64,000 nt of DNA. Source: Nitrospirales bacterium (GTDB lineage Bacteria; Nitrospirota; Nitrospiria; Nitrospirales; UBA8639). A program made the translations under genes and the position numbers. The DNA lies in the NCBI GenBank assembly GCA_029261355.1, contig JAJDBM010000052.1, positions 62,001-126,000 on the forward strand, read 5' to 3'. The notes under the pieces are model-generated. The model saw only the letters and a list, made by a program, of their open reading frames with translations. It was not told the DNA's origin and ran no database searches. Below are positions 9,009-17,011 of this stretch, piece after piece; positions within the stretch are counted from its first letter, which is position 1, and every line of letters begins with the position of its first letter.

Positions 9009-9556
9009 AATAGACAGCGACCATAACGATGGAATGTCTCAATGGCAGGACAAAAAATAAAATGAGGTACTTTACCTAAGTTACCCATCATACTCCAACA
9101 AGCTAGCTTAGTGAAATTAGAAACAATAATTTCAACGTAACACTGTAGGTTATATACTTAGTTTCGGTCTTTAACGTGAAACTCTTAAGATAGTCACAAG
9201 TAAACACTGACCAGAGGAAATGAACATGAAGTATCATCACGACTCCGTTACTTTGCTCACAAAACTACAACTACCTTACTATGGCCATGACAACGTTCTG
9301 GAGACACCTTGTTCACAGGATTCAACCTTGCCCTGCAATAAAGGGTTGCACAACTAAACAGACCACTCTAACGATTACGTCCGATGGCTTAAAAAAGTAG
9401 GAATTAGTTTGAATGCATCATGAAATCACGAATGAGATGAATGAATGTTGGTAGTATCTCAGCAATAAAACCTGCCATGACGTAGGAGGGAATGCTGATT
9501 GATGAAGAAATTGAAGTAAGGTAGAAAATAATATGAATAATGAGACTAGTGAATGA
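9009..9556. other. 548-bp region between the xrtA and glrR genes
   Basis: This region is upstream of xrtA (minus strand) and downstream of glrR (minus strand), so it should hold the xrtA operon promoter. I could not find a convincing sigma-54 (GG-N10-GC) or sigma-70 promoter. AGTTTC (9160-9165) and GAAACT (9178-9183) form a 6-bp inverted repeat that could be an operator. A possible 43-codon gene on the plus strand is listed separately. No RNA gene or intrinsic terminator is evident. Confidence 0.5.
9226..9357 (+). CDS. Possible small protein, 43 residues (doubtful)
   Basis: An ATG at 9226 is preceded by AGAGGA with eight bases of spacing and opens a 43-codon frame ending TAA. The product starts MKYHHDSVTL and has two cysteines (residues 29 and 37) but no membrane helix, no signal peptide and no family I recognise. 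It is divergent from xrtA. The good ribosome binding site is the only positive sign; a chance frame is quite likely. Confidence 0.2.
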   Translation: MKYHHDSVTLLTKLQLPYYGHDNVLETPCSQDSTLPCNKGLHN

Positions 9557-10951
9557 TTAAGAAAGATTCGGAAAATCTCCGGGAGGAACGCGCTCACCTT
9601 GGTTATCAGATGGATGCAAGCCATATTTTTTTAAGAGCTTGTAAAAATCGGCACGATAGCGACCTGCAATTTGCGAAGCCCTGGAAATATTGCCATCTGT
9701 GGCTCGTAGAATATCTTTTAGATACTCTCGTTCAAAGTCTTCTTTCGCTTCAGTTAACGGTTGAAGTGTCCCCGGAGCTTTACTTGCTGTCGCTGGCAAA
9801 AGGTCAGATGTAATCATATCCTTGGGGGACATAACGACTGCTCGCTCAATCACGTTTTCTAATTCGCGCACATTGCCTGGCCAGGAATAGGTCACCATGG
9901 TTTGCATCGCATCTGGAGTAAACCCGCGGATTGGCTTATTAAGACGCTCAATACTTTGCTTGAGAAAAAATTGCGTCAGGGCCGGGATATCTTGACGTCG
10001 TTCTCGCAAAGGAGGAATCCACAAAGGGACAACCTGGATACGGTAATATAAATCTTCCCGAAATCGACCTTCACGAACCGCAACCTCTAAATCTGAATTT
10101 GTTGCGGCAAGAATCCGCACATCAACTTTTGTCGGAACCTGCGCCCCAATCGGAAGAACTTCCCGTTGTTGAATCGCTCTCAAGAGTTTTCCCTGCAATG
10201 ACAAAGGCATTTCGCCAATTTCATCAAGAAAGAGCGTGCCTTTATCTGCTGTTTGAAAGAGCCCTTTCTTATTTTGATGGGCTCCAGTGAAGGACCCCTT
10301 TTGGTGACCAAATAATTCACTCTCAAACAATGTCTCAGGAATAGCAGCGCAATTCACGGCAATAAACGATTTATTCGCCCGAGAACTATTACAGTGAATG
10401 ACTCGAGCTATAACCTCTTTGCCTGTTCCAGTCTCCCCTGAAATACAGACTGTGGCATCGGTGCCAGCGACTCGAGCTACTTGTTGTAGCAAGGCTTGCA
10501 TCTCTGAGCTGCGCGCGACCACCTTATCCATTCCATATAACTCATTGACGAGCATCTGCAGTCGGTGAATTTCTTGACTCATTCGTTGTTGAGTCAGTGC
10601 TTTATCTATGCTCGCTAAAAGTTCCTTATCATCAAACGGCTTCGTCAGATACCCATAGGCCCCCTTTTGCATGGCTTCGACTGCATTCGGAATACAACCA
10701 TGTGCCGTGAGTATTAAGACAGGAAGACCTGAATGAAGATGATGCAATTCTTCCATTAACCCCAAACCATCTGAATCAGGAAGACGCAAGTCCAAAATAG
10801 CAAAATCAAAGGCCTCTTCCTGGGCTCGACTTAATGCATCTCGCCCAGTGCCACATGATGTCACAGTAAAACCCATAGACTTCAACCGCATCTGCAGCAA
10901 GGTTAAAAGACTCGGATCATCATCAACAACAAGAATACGTTCATCTGACAT
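9557..10951 (-). CDS. glrR: Sigma-54 response regulator, GlrR/QseF type
   Basis: A 464-residue NtrC-family activator. It has a receiver domain with Asp54 (residues 5-120), an AAA+ domain with Walker A GETGTGKE (172-179) and sigma-54 loop GSFTGA (219-224), and a Fis-type DNA-binding tail. That tail ends in GRYRADFYKLLKKYGL, the signature of the GlrR/QseF group. In enterobacteria GlrR answers to envelope stress and drives the glmY small RNA; its targets here are unknown. It is the last gene of a kinase / QseG-like / regulator cassette in the order seen in glrK-qseG-glrR, with 15 bp between it and the preceding gene. It is about 47% of the way between two exopolysaccharide-related blocks, which hints at an envelope role. 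Confidence 0.9.
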   Translation of the reverse strand: MSDERILVVDDDPSLLTLLQMRLKSMGFTVTSCGTGRDALSRAQEEAFDFAILDLRLPDSDGLGLMEELHHLHSGLPVLILTAHGCIPNAVEAMQKGAYGYLTKPFDDKELLASIDKALTQQRMSQEIHRLQMLVNELYGMDKVVARSSEMQALLQQVARVAGTDATVCISGETGTGKEVIARVIHCNSSRANKSFIAVNCAAIPETLFESELFGHQKGSFTGAHQNKKGLFQTADKGTLFLDEIGEMPLSLQGKLLRAIQQREVLPIGAQVPTKVDVRILAATNSDLEVAVREGRFREDLYYRIQVVPLWIPPLRERRQDIPALTQFFLKQSIERLNKPIRGFTPDAMQTMVTYSWPGNVRELENVIERAVVMSPKDMITSDLLPATASKAPGTLQPLTEAKEDFEREYLKDILRATDGNISRASQIAGRYRADFYKLLKKYGLHPSDNQGERVPPGDFPNLS

Positions 10952-10966
10952 AGATTTCCTTCACTC

Positions 10967-11767
10967 CTATTTAGGGGATACCGTCTCTAACTCTGGAGAA
11001 GGTGTTAATTCTTCCGATGGTCGAGTTGGAGGGGCTTTTTCTTTTAATTCTTGGTCGATTCTCCTGAGAGCATCAAGCTGGCTCAACAGTTCTTCAACTT
11101 TCTTTTGACTCGCCTTCAGTTTTTTTTGAAGGGACTGGCGAATAGCTGGTTCCCTTTTCAATTGGCTCATCTCTTTAGTCAATGAGGCAATGACTTGATT
11201 TAATTCTTCGACCTTCTTGTCACGTTCGGCAACCTCTTGTTGTAGGGCGTCAATAGACACATGCTCAAGCTTAGACCCAAGGTCATAGACCATGAATTCT
11301 CTGTCAACAATTTCACGAGTCAGTCGTCGAACCATATCCATTGTCGTAAGCGTTGGCTTATCGTTCCCATCATAACTCAAGACATCAAGAAACCATAACC
11401 AAAACCGGCTTTCGACGGCTAAGCGACTCGACGGCTTCGCGGTAATCACTTTCCGAAAATGAGGAGCTGCCAAATTTTTATTAAGGTATAAAGAGGCCAA
11501 ACCTCTTAGGAAATGATGCTTTTGGCAGTGTACCTGACTCTCACAAGTTTGCAATGCTTCGTCTTGAGTCTCAGCAATAGCACGAAAAAATGGAATATCT
11601 TCTGAGTCGGGCTGAAGGATGGAGGTCAGGGACAGAGATTGCTCAAGAACTTGTGCTTCTGCAGATTTTACATCCCACCCAGAAAATACACTACTCATCG
11701 TACTGATCACCGCAATACCCAAAACCGCACATGATAATTTAGAAGAAAACCTAGAAGAAAACATCAT
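10967..11767 (-). CDS. QseG-like exported coiled-coil protein
   Basis: A 266-residue protein with a hydrophobic N-terminal segment (about residues 10-30) that looks like a signal peptide or membrane anchor. A helical, TPR-like middle part (about 55-145) includes FLRGLASLYLNK. A long coiled coil (about 170-250) is rich in Glu, Lys and Leu, and the tail is rich in Pro and Glu. No lipobox cysteine is visible, unlike enterobacterial QseG. Its ATG overlaps the stop of the kinase gene by four bases (ATGA), so the two are translationally coupled. Position between glrK and glrR is the main reason to call it QseG-like. QseG acts as an outer-membrane accessory of the kinase in Escherichia coli; here that is inference. 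Confidence 0.7.
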   Translation of the reverse strand: MMFSSRFSSKLSCAVLGIAVISTMSSVFSGWDVKSAEAQVLEQSLSLTSILQPDSEDIPFFRAIAETQDEALQTCESQVHCQKHHFLRGLASLYLNKNLAAPHFRKVITAKPSSRLAVESRFWLWFLDVLSYDGNDKPTLTTMDMVRRLTREIVDREFMVYDLGSKLEHVSIDALQQEVAERDKKVEELNQVIASLTKEMSQLKREPAIRQSLQKKLKASQKKVEELLSQLDALRRIDQELKEKAPPTRPSEELTPSPELETVSPK

Positions 11768-13248
11768 CCGGCCACTCCACTAGACTTTTGGCTTCCAACG
11801 ACGACATGCACGGTTGTTCCTGTCCCAACTGTGCTTTCCGCCCAAATTTCACCCGCATGGGCCTCAACAACTCTCTTTGCGAGAGCCAAACCAATTCCAC
11901 TTCCCACATAGGTGCGAGCCTCTTGAGATCGCCCTTGATAAAAACGTTCAAAAATATGGGGTAAATCTTCAGGAGGTACACCAGGACCAGTATCAGCCAC
12001 AGAAAGATGTAGTCTCTGAGCATCATCTGCCGATCGTGACTGAACAGAAATTGTTGCGCCTTCTGGACTAAATTTAATCGCATTCGATAACAAATTTTCT
12101 ATGACCTGTTCAATTCGTGATCCATCAACATCCTGCATACGCGTTCGGTCATGGGTAAACTCCGTGAGCAAGTTAATCTGCTTTCGTTCAGCAAGGAATT
12201 TCATTTTCTCAACCGATCGTAATGCCAAACGATTCAAATCTGTCGGACTAAAATGATAGGCCAACATGTCAGCTTCCATCCGAGACAAATCAAGAAGATT
12301 GCCAATCAAGTGATTCAAGCGTTGACTACTTTCCATTAAAATCGTCAACGTTTCCCGTTGATCTCGATTCACTGGCCCTGGAATCCCATCAACCAACAGC
12401 TGCGTACCCTCACGAATAGATGCTAAGGGAGTACGAAGCTCATGAGACACATTGGCCAAAAATTCAGACTTCATTTGATCTAATTGCTGTAGTTTTTCAC
12501 TCATCCAGTTGACGGTATTGACAAGCTCGCGCAGCTCGTGAGGCACAGTCACCGGAACAGTCCGACCAAATTGACCCTGCCCAATACGGCGAATTTGGCC
12601 CTGCACTCGCCGAAGCGGACGGAGAATACTATAACTGGCAACACCAGCTAAGCCAAGTCCTAGGAGCAATGCCATGATCATAAGCTGTCGAGAAATGTCA
12701 ACCGCTTGAACTGACCGAACATGGGTATCTCGTAAAATTCCGCCAATACTTGATTCCTGTAACGTGATATAGGAATTAATGGTCTCTGTTATTGAATCGA
12801 CTAATGCGTCTCGACGGCTTTCATACGAAGAAATGGCAATGTCCGATCGATCGGTTTGTTCAACTCCCTCGCTGAGAAACAGGGTGTGAAGTTCTTCATG
12901 AAGTCCTGCCGTTTGCTTAAGCAAATCTATGGTCTTGGAAGAATCTTCTTGCTCCTGCAACACCTTTAATGTTTTCCGAAAATTTTCCGCCTCCTCAAGA
13001 AATTCCTTTAGCAATAATGTGTCACGCAATACGAGATATTGTTTATCGCTTTTTAATTGCGCATACAAACTGCTAATTAACCGCTTCGACGTTTCAACCG
13101 CGGGAAAGTGATGGCTCACTAACTCTGCACCTAAGTCAGTTAAGGCACGAAGTTGATTGAGAACGTATAAATTCACTCCAACGACTAAGGCGATAATGGT
13201 TAAATACCCCAAAGCCGAGCGCCAAAATATTGAAAGACGTGAGAGCAT
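11764..13248 (-). CDS. glrK: Sensor histidine kinase, GlrK/QseE type
   Basis: A 494-residue kinase with two membrane helices (about 11-30 and 188-208). They flank a helical periplasmic sensor that resembles four-helix-bundle sensors. A HAMP linker follows (209-260), then a HisKA domain with His269 in VSHELRTPLASI. The ATPase domain has the N-box NLLSNAIKF, DTGPGVP and GSGIGLALAK motifs. It is first in the three-gene cassette with the QseG-like protein and GlrR and overlaps the next gene by four bases. The orthology to GlrK rests on cassette order and the partner's C-terminal signature rather than on sensor similarity. The 712-bp gap upstream should hold its promoter. Confidence 0.88.
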   Translation of the reverse strand: MLSRLSIFWRSALGYLTIIALVVGVNLYVLNQLRALTDLGAELVSHHFPAVETSKRLISSLYAQLKSDKQYLVLRDTLLLKEFLEEAENFRKTLKVLQEQEDSSKTIDLLKQTAGLHEELHTLFLSEGVEQTDRSDIAISSYESRRDALVDSITETINSYITLQESSIGGILRDTHVRSVQAVDISRQLMIMALLLGLGLAGVASYSILRPLRRVQGQIRRIGQGQFGRTVPVTVPHELRELVNTVNWMSEKLQQLDQMKSEFLANVSHELRTPLASIREGTQLLVDGIPGPVNRDQRETLTILMESSQRLNHLIGNLLDLSRMEADMLAYHFSPTDLNRLALRSVEKMKFLAERKQINLLTEFTHDRTRMQDVDGSRIEQVIENLLSNAIKFSPEGATISVQSRSADDAQRLHLSVADTGPGVPPEDLPHIFERFYQGRSQEARTYVGSGIGLALAKRVVEAHAGEIWAESTVGTGTTVHVVVGSQKSSGVAG

Positions 13249-13960
13249 TACGAATTGTACAAAAGATACACTAGGTTTCGTTTGGGGAGGGAATCGTCAT
13301 AACTGACATGCAAAGATCATTTTATTGAGCACTGAATGCCATTCATCAAATATCCCCTTACTTTACTTATCATTTTTTTCATTGAGGATATCATTCTTAC
13401 TGACATACTAACCTCAAGAAATGCTTAGGCAAAATGACCTGACACACGAACATTCTATTCAATATTGAATAGATTTATCACATACTAGGTGATTCATGAA
13501 AAAAGGTAAACATGAGATAATCCTCCACATTTGCAGTAACGATATTGGATAATTGGGTCAAATACAGAAAGTACGTATATTAGCTGAATTTCAATGCCTT
13601 CATTTCATTCTAATTTCTCCTTCACATCAATAGCCTACATCTACAGCTAAAGTATCAAACACCCATTTCCAGAGGGTTTTTTCAGTCAACCATAAAACGG
13701 TATGGCTATTGCTAAAGCTCATCATGGATTTGGAGACTAAATGAGATTTACAAGGAATGGACTTCTGTTGTCGCCTTATAACGGACTCTTTGTAAATAAG
13801 AACGGTCAATCTTGATTATGTTGATGATTGCACCAAAACTCTTAGAAAGAAAAATATTGACTGACGCACCTGTCAGATTCAAGTCAACACTACAGGTACT
13901 TACATCATTATTTTACATATTCAATCCCATTGCTCCGGACTTCCTTCGGTAGGAGAAACA
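13249..13960. other. 712-bp divergent intergenic region
   Basis: This gap separates glrK (minus) from the FN3 protein gene (plus), so both promoters should lie here. It is AT-rich. Visible elements are the CTGAC-N6-GTCAG palindrome at 13861-13876 and an AGGAG ribosome binding site just before 13961. A 60-codon minus-strand frame (13627-13809) has no recognisable content and no ribosome binding site that I can see. I found no RNA gene. Confidence 0.5.
13861..13876. promoter_or_regulatory. Perfect palindrome CTGAC-N6-GTCAG
   Basis: CTGAC (13861-13865) and GTCAG (13872-13876) are exact inverse complements around six bases, 85 bp upstream of the next ATG. It overlaps a TTGACT that could act as a -35 element. 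The form suits a dimeric regulator; PrsR, GlrR or an unlinked factor are all possible. No sigma-54 promoter could be recognised downstream. Confidence 0.4.
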
Positions 13961-16696
13961 ATGCAAAAACCCCTCGTAAGAAACCACACAATTCAGGCAA
14001 TAGGCTTAGGGCTCATTCCAGTATTGCTCTTATGTTTATTGATTCACCAGCCACCAGCGAAAGCAGCATCAACGACGCTTTCTTGGGATCAGAACGTGGA
14101 GAGTGATCTTGCCGGCTATAAGATCTACCAAAGAACGCTTCCACTATTTGACTTCGGCTCTCCCATTTTCAGTGGTCTTCCCTCGAATGCCTCATCTCCC
14201 TCTCGAACGATTTCCGGCTTAAATGCAGACACAGAATACGGATTTATCACCACGGCCTTTGACCAGTCCGGGAATGAGAGTGGGCCTTCGAACGAAGTGA
14301 TTTACTCGTCAGAAATCGATCCTCCTCCCTCTTCAGGACGTTCCTTCTTTATTAATTTCCAACCATCGACTGCCGCCGTTCCTTCGGGGTTTCAAGCTGA
14401 CCATGGAGCCCTGTATTCCCCGAGTCGAGGATATGGTTGGGACAACCAAATTGATACAGTCATTAGAAACTCACATGCAAACCCCCTCCTGGACACCTTT
14501 ATTTTCTTCGATTCAGGAAATACGGCGACATGGGAATTAGATGTTCCAAATGGTGAATACCTCATTTCTCTTTCTAGCGGTGATCCATCTCAATCACAAG
14601 GTCCTCACCAGATCTCCTTAGAGGGCGATCCTGCCGTGAATGACAGTACACAAAGCAACGAATTCATCTCGATAGAAGAGCGTCCCATTGAGATAACAGA
14701 CGGTCAATTGACCATTGAGCTCACCCGTTCCTCATCGACCAAGACTCTGTTGAATTACCTCGTCCTTCAACCAATGGACAGCGAAACCATTCCGTTATTT
14801 GTCTCAACCACTGGAAACGGAACCGTCAGAAGCAACCCGGGTGACATGACTTGCAGTAGCAGATTATGTGAGGAAGAATTCCCTCAAGGCACCACGGTTA
14901 GCCTAACAGCAACGCCCGCCAGTGGTTGGACATTTCAAGAATGGCTAGGAGCATGTACTGGCTCTTCCAGTTGCCAAGTCACGCTCAATACGAGCCAACA
15001 AGTCATCGCCCTCTTTACACAAGGAGGGTCAAATACAGAATCCCTGGCAGTCTCATTGGCAGGTGACGGAAATGGAACGATTACCAGTACCCCAAGTGGG
15101 ATTTCATGCGGAGGAATCTGTACGAGAAATTTCAACATTGGAACAAACGTCACCTTATCAGCCTCAGCAGCCTCCGGTTCCGTCTTTGCCGGATGGAGCG
15201 GAGGAGGCTGCAGCGGCACAGGCTCCTGTACGGTCATACTCTCTCAAGCTACAGCGGTCACGGCCACCTTTAACTTGGTTCAAACTAATTCGACTGATCC
15301 GACCATTCTGACGCCGTCGCCTGAATCGCCCCTCACAGGAAGTACTGCCAATTTTACCTGGACCCCAAAGACCACTACCGTCCTCAAATGGTGGCTCCAT
15401 GTGGGCTCGACCCAAGGAGCCTTCGACCTACATGATACCGGCTCCTTAGGCTCTGCGAGCCGCTCGGCTACAATTAGGAATTTGCCGACCAATGGCAACC
15501 CAGTTTGGGTACGCCTCTGGTATCAATTGGCTTCCAGTTGGCAATCAACTGATTTTCAATATGCCACTGGCTCCACGACCCCCACGACGGTTCCCCTCAC
15601 CATTACCAAAAGCGGGACAGGACAAGGGACAATTACCAGTACCCCGGCCGGCCTCAACTGTGGCAGTACATGTACCGCGCAGTTTCCCACGGGCACAAAC
15701 CTGCCCGTGACCCTCTCTGCCACAGCTGGATCCAATTCTGTCTTTGCCGGATGGAGCGGAGGAGGCTGCAGCGACACAGGCTCCTGTACGGTCATACTCT
15801 CTCAAGCTACAGCGGTCACGGCCACCTTTAACTTGGTTCAAACTAATTCGACTGATCCGACCATTCTGACGCCGTCGCCTGAATTGCCCCTCACAGGAAG
15901 TACTGCCAGTTTTACCTGGACCCCAAAGACCACTACCGTCCTCAAATGGTGGCTCCATGTGGGCTCGACCCAAGGAGCCTTCGACCTACACGATACCGGC
16001 TCCTTAGGCTCTGCGAGCCGCTCGACTACGATTAGGAATTTGCCGACCAATGGCAACCCAGTTTGGGTGCGCCTCTGGTATCAATTGGCCTCCAGTTGGC
16101 AATCAACTGATTTTCAATATGCCACGGGGTCCACCACCCCCACGACGGTTCCACTTACGATTACCAAAAACGGGACAGGACAAGGGACAATCACCAGCAC
16201 TCCGGTCGGCCTCAACTGTGGCAGTACATGTACGGCGCAGTTTTCGACGAATACTGATGAGCCCGTGTCCCTCTCTGCCACAGCTGGGGCCAATTCCGTC
16301 TTTGCCAGATGGAGCGGAGGGGGCTGCAGCGGCACAGGCTCGTGTACGGTCACACTTTCTCAAGCCACGACCGTCACCGCAACCTTCAACCTGTCCCAAT
16401 CAATTCCGACAGATCCAACGATTAGGACGCCGTCGCCTGGCTCACCTCTTACTGGGAGCACAGTGACGTTTACTTGGGAAACGAACGGCACACCAGTCAC
16501 TGAGTGGTGGGTCTATGTGGGAAACAGTCAGGGTGCTAAAAATATTTACAACAGCGGCTCCCTTTCCAGCAACATTCTTTCTCGTAGTGTGACCGGCCTA
16601 CCTTCCAACGGAAGTCCTATATGGGTCAAACTCTGGTGGCGTACGGCAACAACCGACTGGGAATCAAGTGACATCAGATATACGGGGAATAACTAA
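13961..16696 (+). CDS. Exported multidomain protein with FN3 and beta-repeat modules
   Basis: A 911-residue protein with a signal peptide (residues 1-36, ending AKA). The order is: FN3 domain (38-118); a carbohydrate-binding-like domain (about 128-270, with the GYGWDN element); two InlB-B-like repeats (about 278-355 and 362-440); then alternating copies of a WWLHVGS module (about 95 residues) and the InlB-like repeat, ending in a WWVYVGN module. Each beta-repeat carries paired cysteines, for example in GGGCSGTGSC, suggesting disulfides outside the cell. There is no enzyme motif and no PEP-CTERM tail. AGGAG lies six bases before the ATG. It resembles surface or matrix adhesins; the function is unknown. 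Residues 408-593 and 594-779 are near-identical copies. Confidence 0.85.
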   Translation: MQKPLVRNHTIQAIGLGLIPVLLLCLLIHQPPAKAASTTLSWDQNVESDLAGYKIYQRTLPLFDFGSPIFSGLPSNASSPSRTISGLNADTEYGFITTAFDQSGNESGPSNEVIYSSEIDPPPSSGRSFFINFQPSTAAVPSGFQADHGALYSPSRGYGWDNQIDTVIRNSHANPLLDTFIFFDSGNTATWELDVPNGEYLISLSSGDPSQSQGPHQISLEGDPAVNDSTQSNEFISIEERPIEITDGQLTIELTRSSSTKTLLNYLVLQPMDSETIPLFVSTTGNGTVRSNPGDMTCSSRLCEEEFPQGTTVSLTATPASGWTFQEWLGACTGSSSCQVTLNTSQQVIALFTQGGSNTESLAVSLAGDGNGTITSTPSGISCGGICTRNFNIGTNVTLSASAASGSVFAGWSGGGCSGTGSCTVILSQATAVTATFNLVQTNSTDPTILTPSPESPLTGSTANFTWTPKTTTVLKWWLHVGSTQGAFDLHDTGSLGSASRSATIRNLPTNGNPVWVRLWYQLASSWQSTDFQYATGSTTPTTVPLTITKSGTGQGTITSTPAGLNCGSTCTAQFPTGTNLPVTLSATAGSNSVFAGWSGGGCSDTGSCTVILSQATAVTATFNLVQTNSTDPTILTPSPELPLTGSTASFTWTPKTTTVLKWWLHVGSTQGAFDLHDTGSLGSASRSTTIRNLPTNGNPVWVRLWYQLASSWQSTDFQYATGSTTPTTVPLTITKNGTGQGTITSTPVGLNCGSTCTAQFSTNTDEPVSLSATAGANSVFARWSGGGCSGTGSCTVTLSQATTVTATFNLSQSIPTDPTIRTPSPGSPLTGSTVTFTWETNGTPVTEWWVYVGNSQGAKNIYNSGSLSSNILSRSVTGLPSNGSPIWVKLWWRTATTDWESSDIRYTGNN
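15183..16298 (+). repeat. 558-bp tandem direct repeat, two copies
   Basis: Bases from about 15183 recur with very few changes 558 bp later, from about 15741, and the offset is still exactly 558 near 15541/16099. The unit is 186 codons, covering the end of an InlB-like repeat, a full WWLHVGS module and the start of the next repeat. A third, more diverged partial copy follows. The near identity at silent positions points to a recent duplication. Confidence 0.9.
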
Positions 16697-16858
16697 GTCA
16701 GAAACATGACGGGAAATGAAGACCAAACATGATTAATATCCTCTAATTTGTAAAGATATCATGCACAACTATTGACAAAATGTGAGAATTAAAGGGACTT
16801 AATTTTTGGCCGATAAACGATGTAAACCAAAGTTAAAATTTTTGTACGCCTGAAGGCT

Positions 16859-16947
16859 CCTTCCCGATAACGGCAAACCCATCGTGAGGTGGGGACGCAA
16901 AGTCACGGATCAGATCAGTATCTGATGGCCGGGCTACCGAAGGAAGG
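16859..16947 (+). ncRNA. Cyclic di-GMP-I riboswitch aptamer (GEMM-I)
   Basis: The closing stem pairs CCTTCC (16859-16864) with GGAAGG (16942-16947). Inside are the conserved GGCAAACC segment and a hairpin with a GTGA (GNRA) loop between CCCATC and GGTGGG. The invariant GGGACGCAAAG follows, then a second hairpin TCAGAT/ATCTGA and the CCGGGCTACCGA receptor segment. These are the class I cyclic di-GMP aptamer features in the right order. It lies 62 nt upstream of the ATG of the FN3 protein at 17010. The downstream leader has no intrinsic terminator, which suggests control of translation. Confidence 0.93.
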
Positions 16948-16971
16948 AAGACTGTTTCCTAACCCACGCGG

Positions 16972-17011
16972 ATGGGGCCTTCCTCAATTCACCTAGAAGG
17001 AGGAGCCCCAT
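16972..17011 (+). promoter_or_regulatory. Start-codon-sequestering hairpin (riboswitch expression platform)
   Basis: ATGGGGC (16972-16978) is the exact inverse complement of GCCCCAT (17005-17011), and the latter contains the first two bases of the start codon (ATG at 17010). The loop between them holds the AAGGAGG ribosome binding site (16998-17004) and a CCTTC that can pair with its GAAGG. Folding would hide both site and start. How ligand binding shifts this fold is inference. Confidence 0.65.

Noticed and set aside
9009-9225. Sigma-54 promoter for the xrtA operon
   Set aside because: I looked for GG-N10-GC spacing on the minus strand and found no convincing match.
13627-13809. 60-codon minus-strand frame in the divergent intergenic region
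   Set aside because: No ribosome binding site, no known domain, and AT-rich chance frames of this size are common.
15164-16466. Several open frames of 70-142 codons on both strands inside the 911-residue protein gene, some in duplicate
   Set aside because: They repeat because the underlying DNA is tandemly duplicated, and they lack ribosome binding sites and family similarity. The main frame accounts for the sequence.
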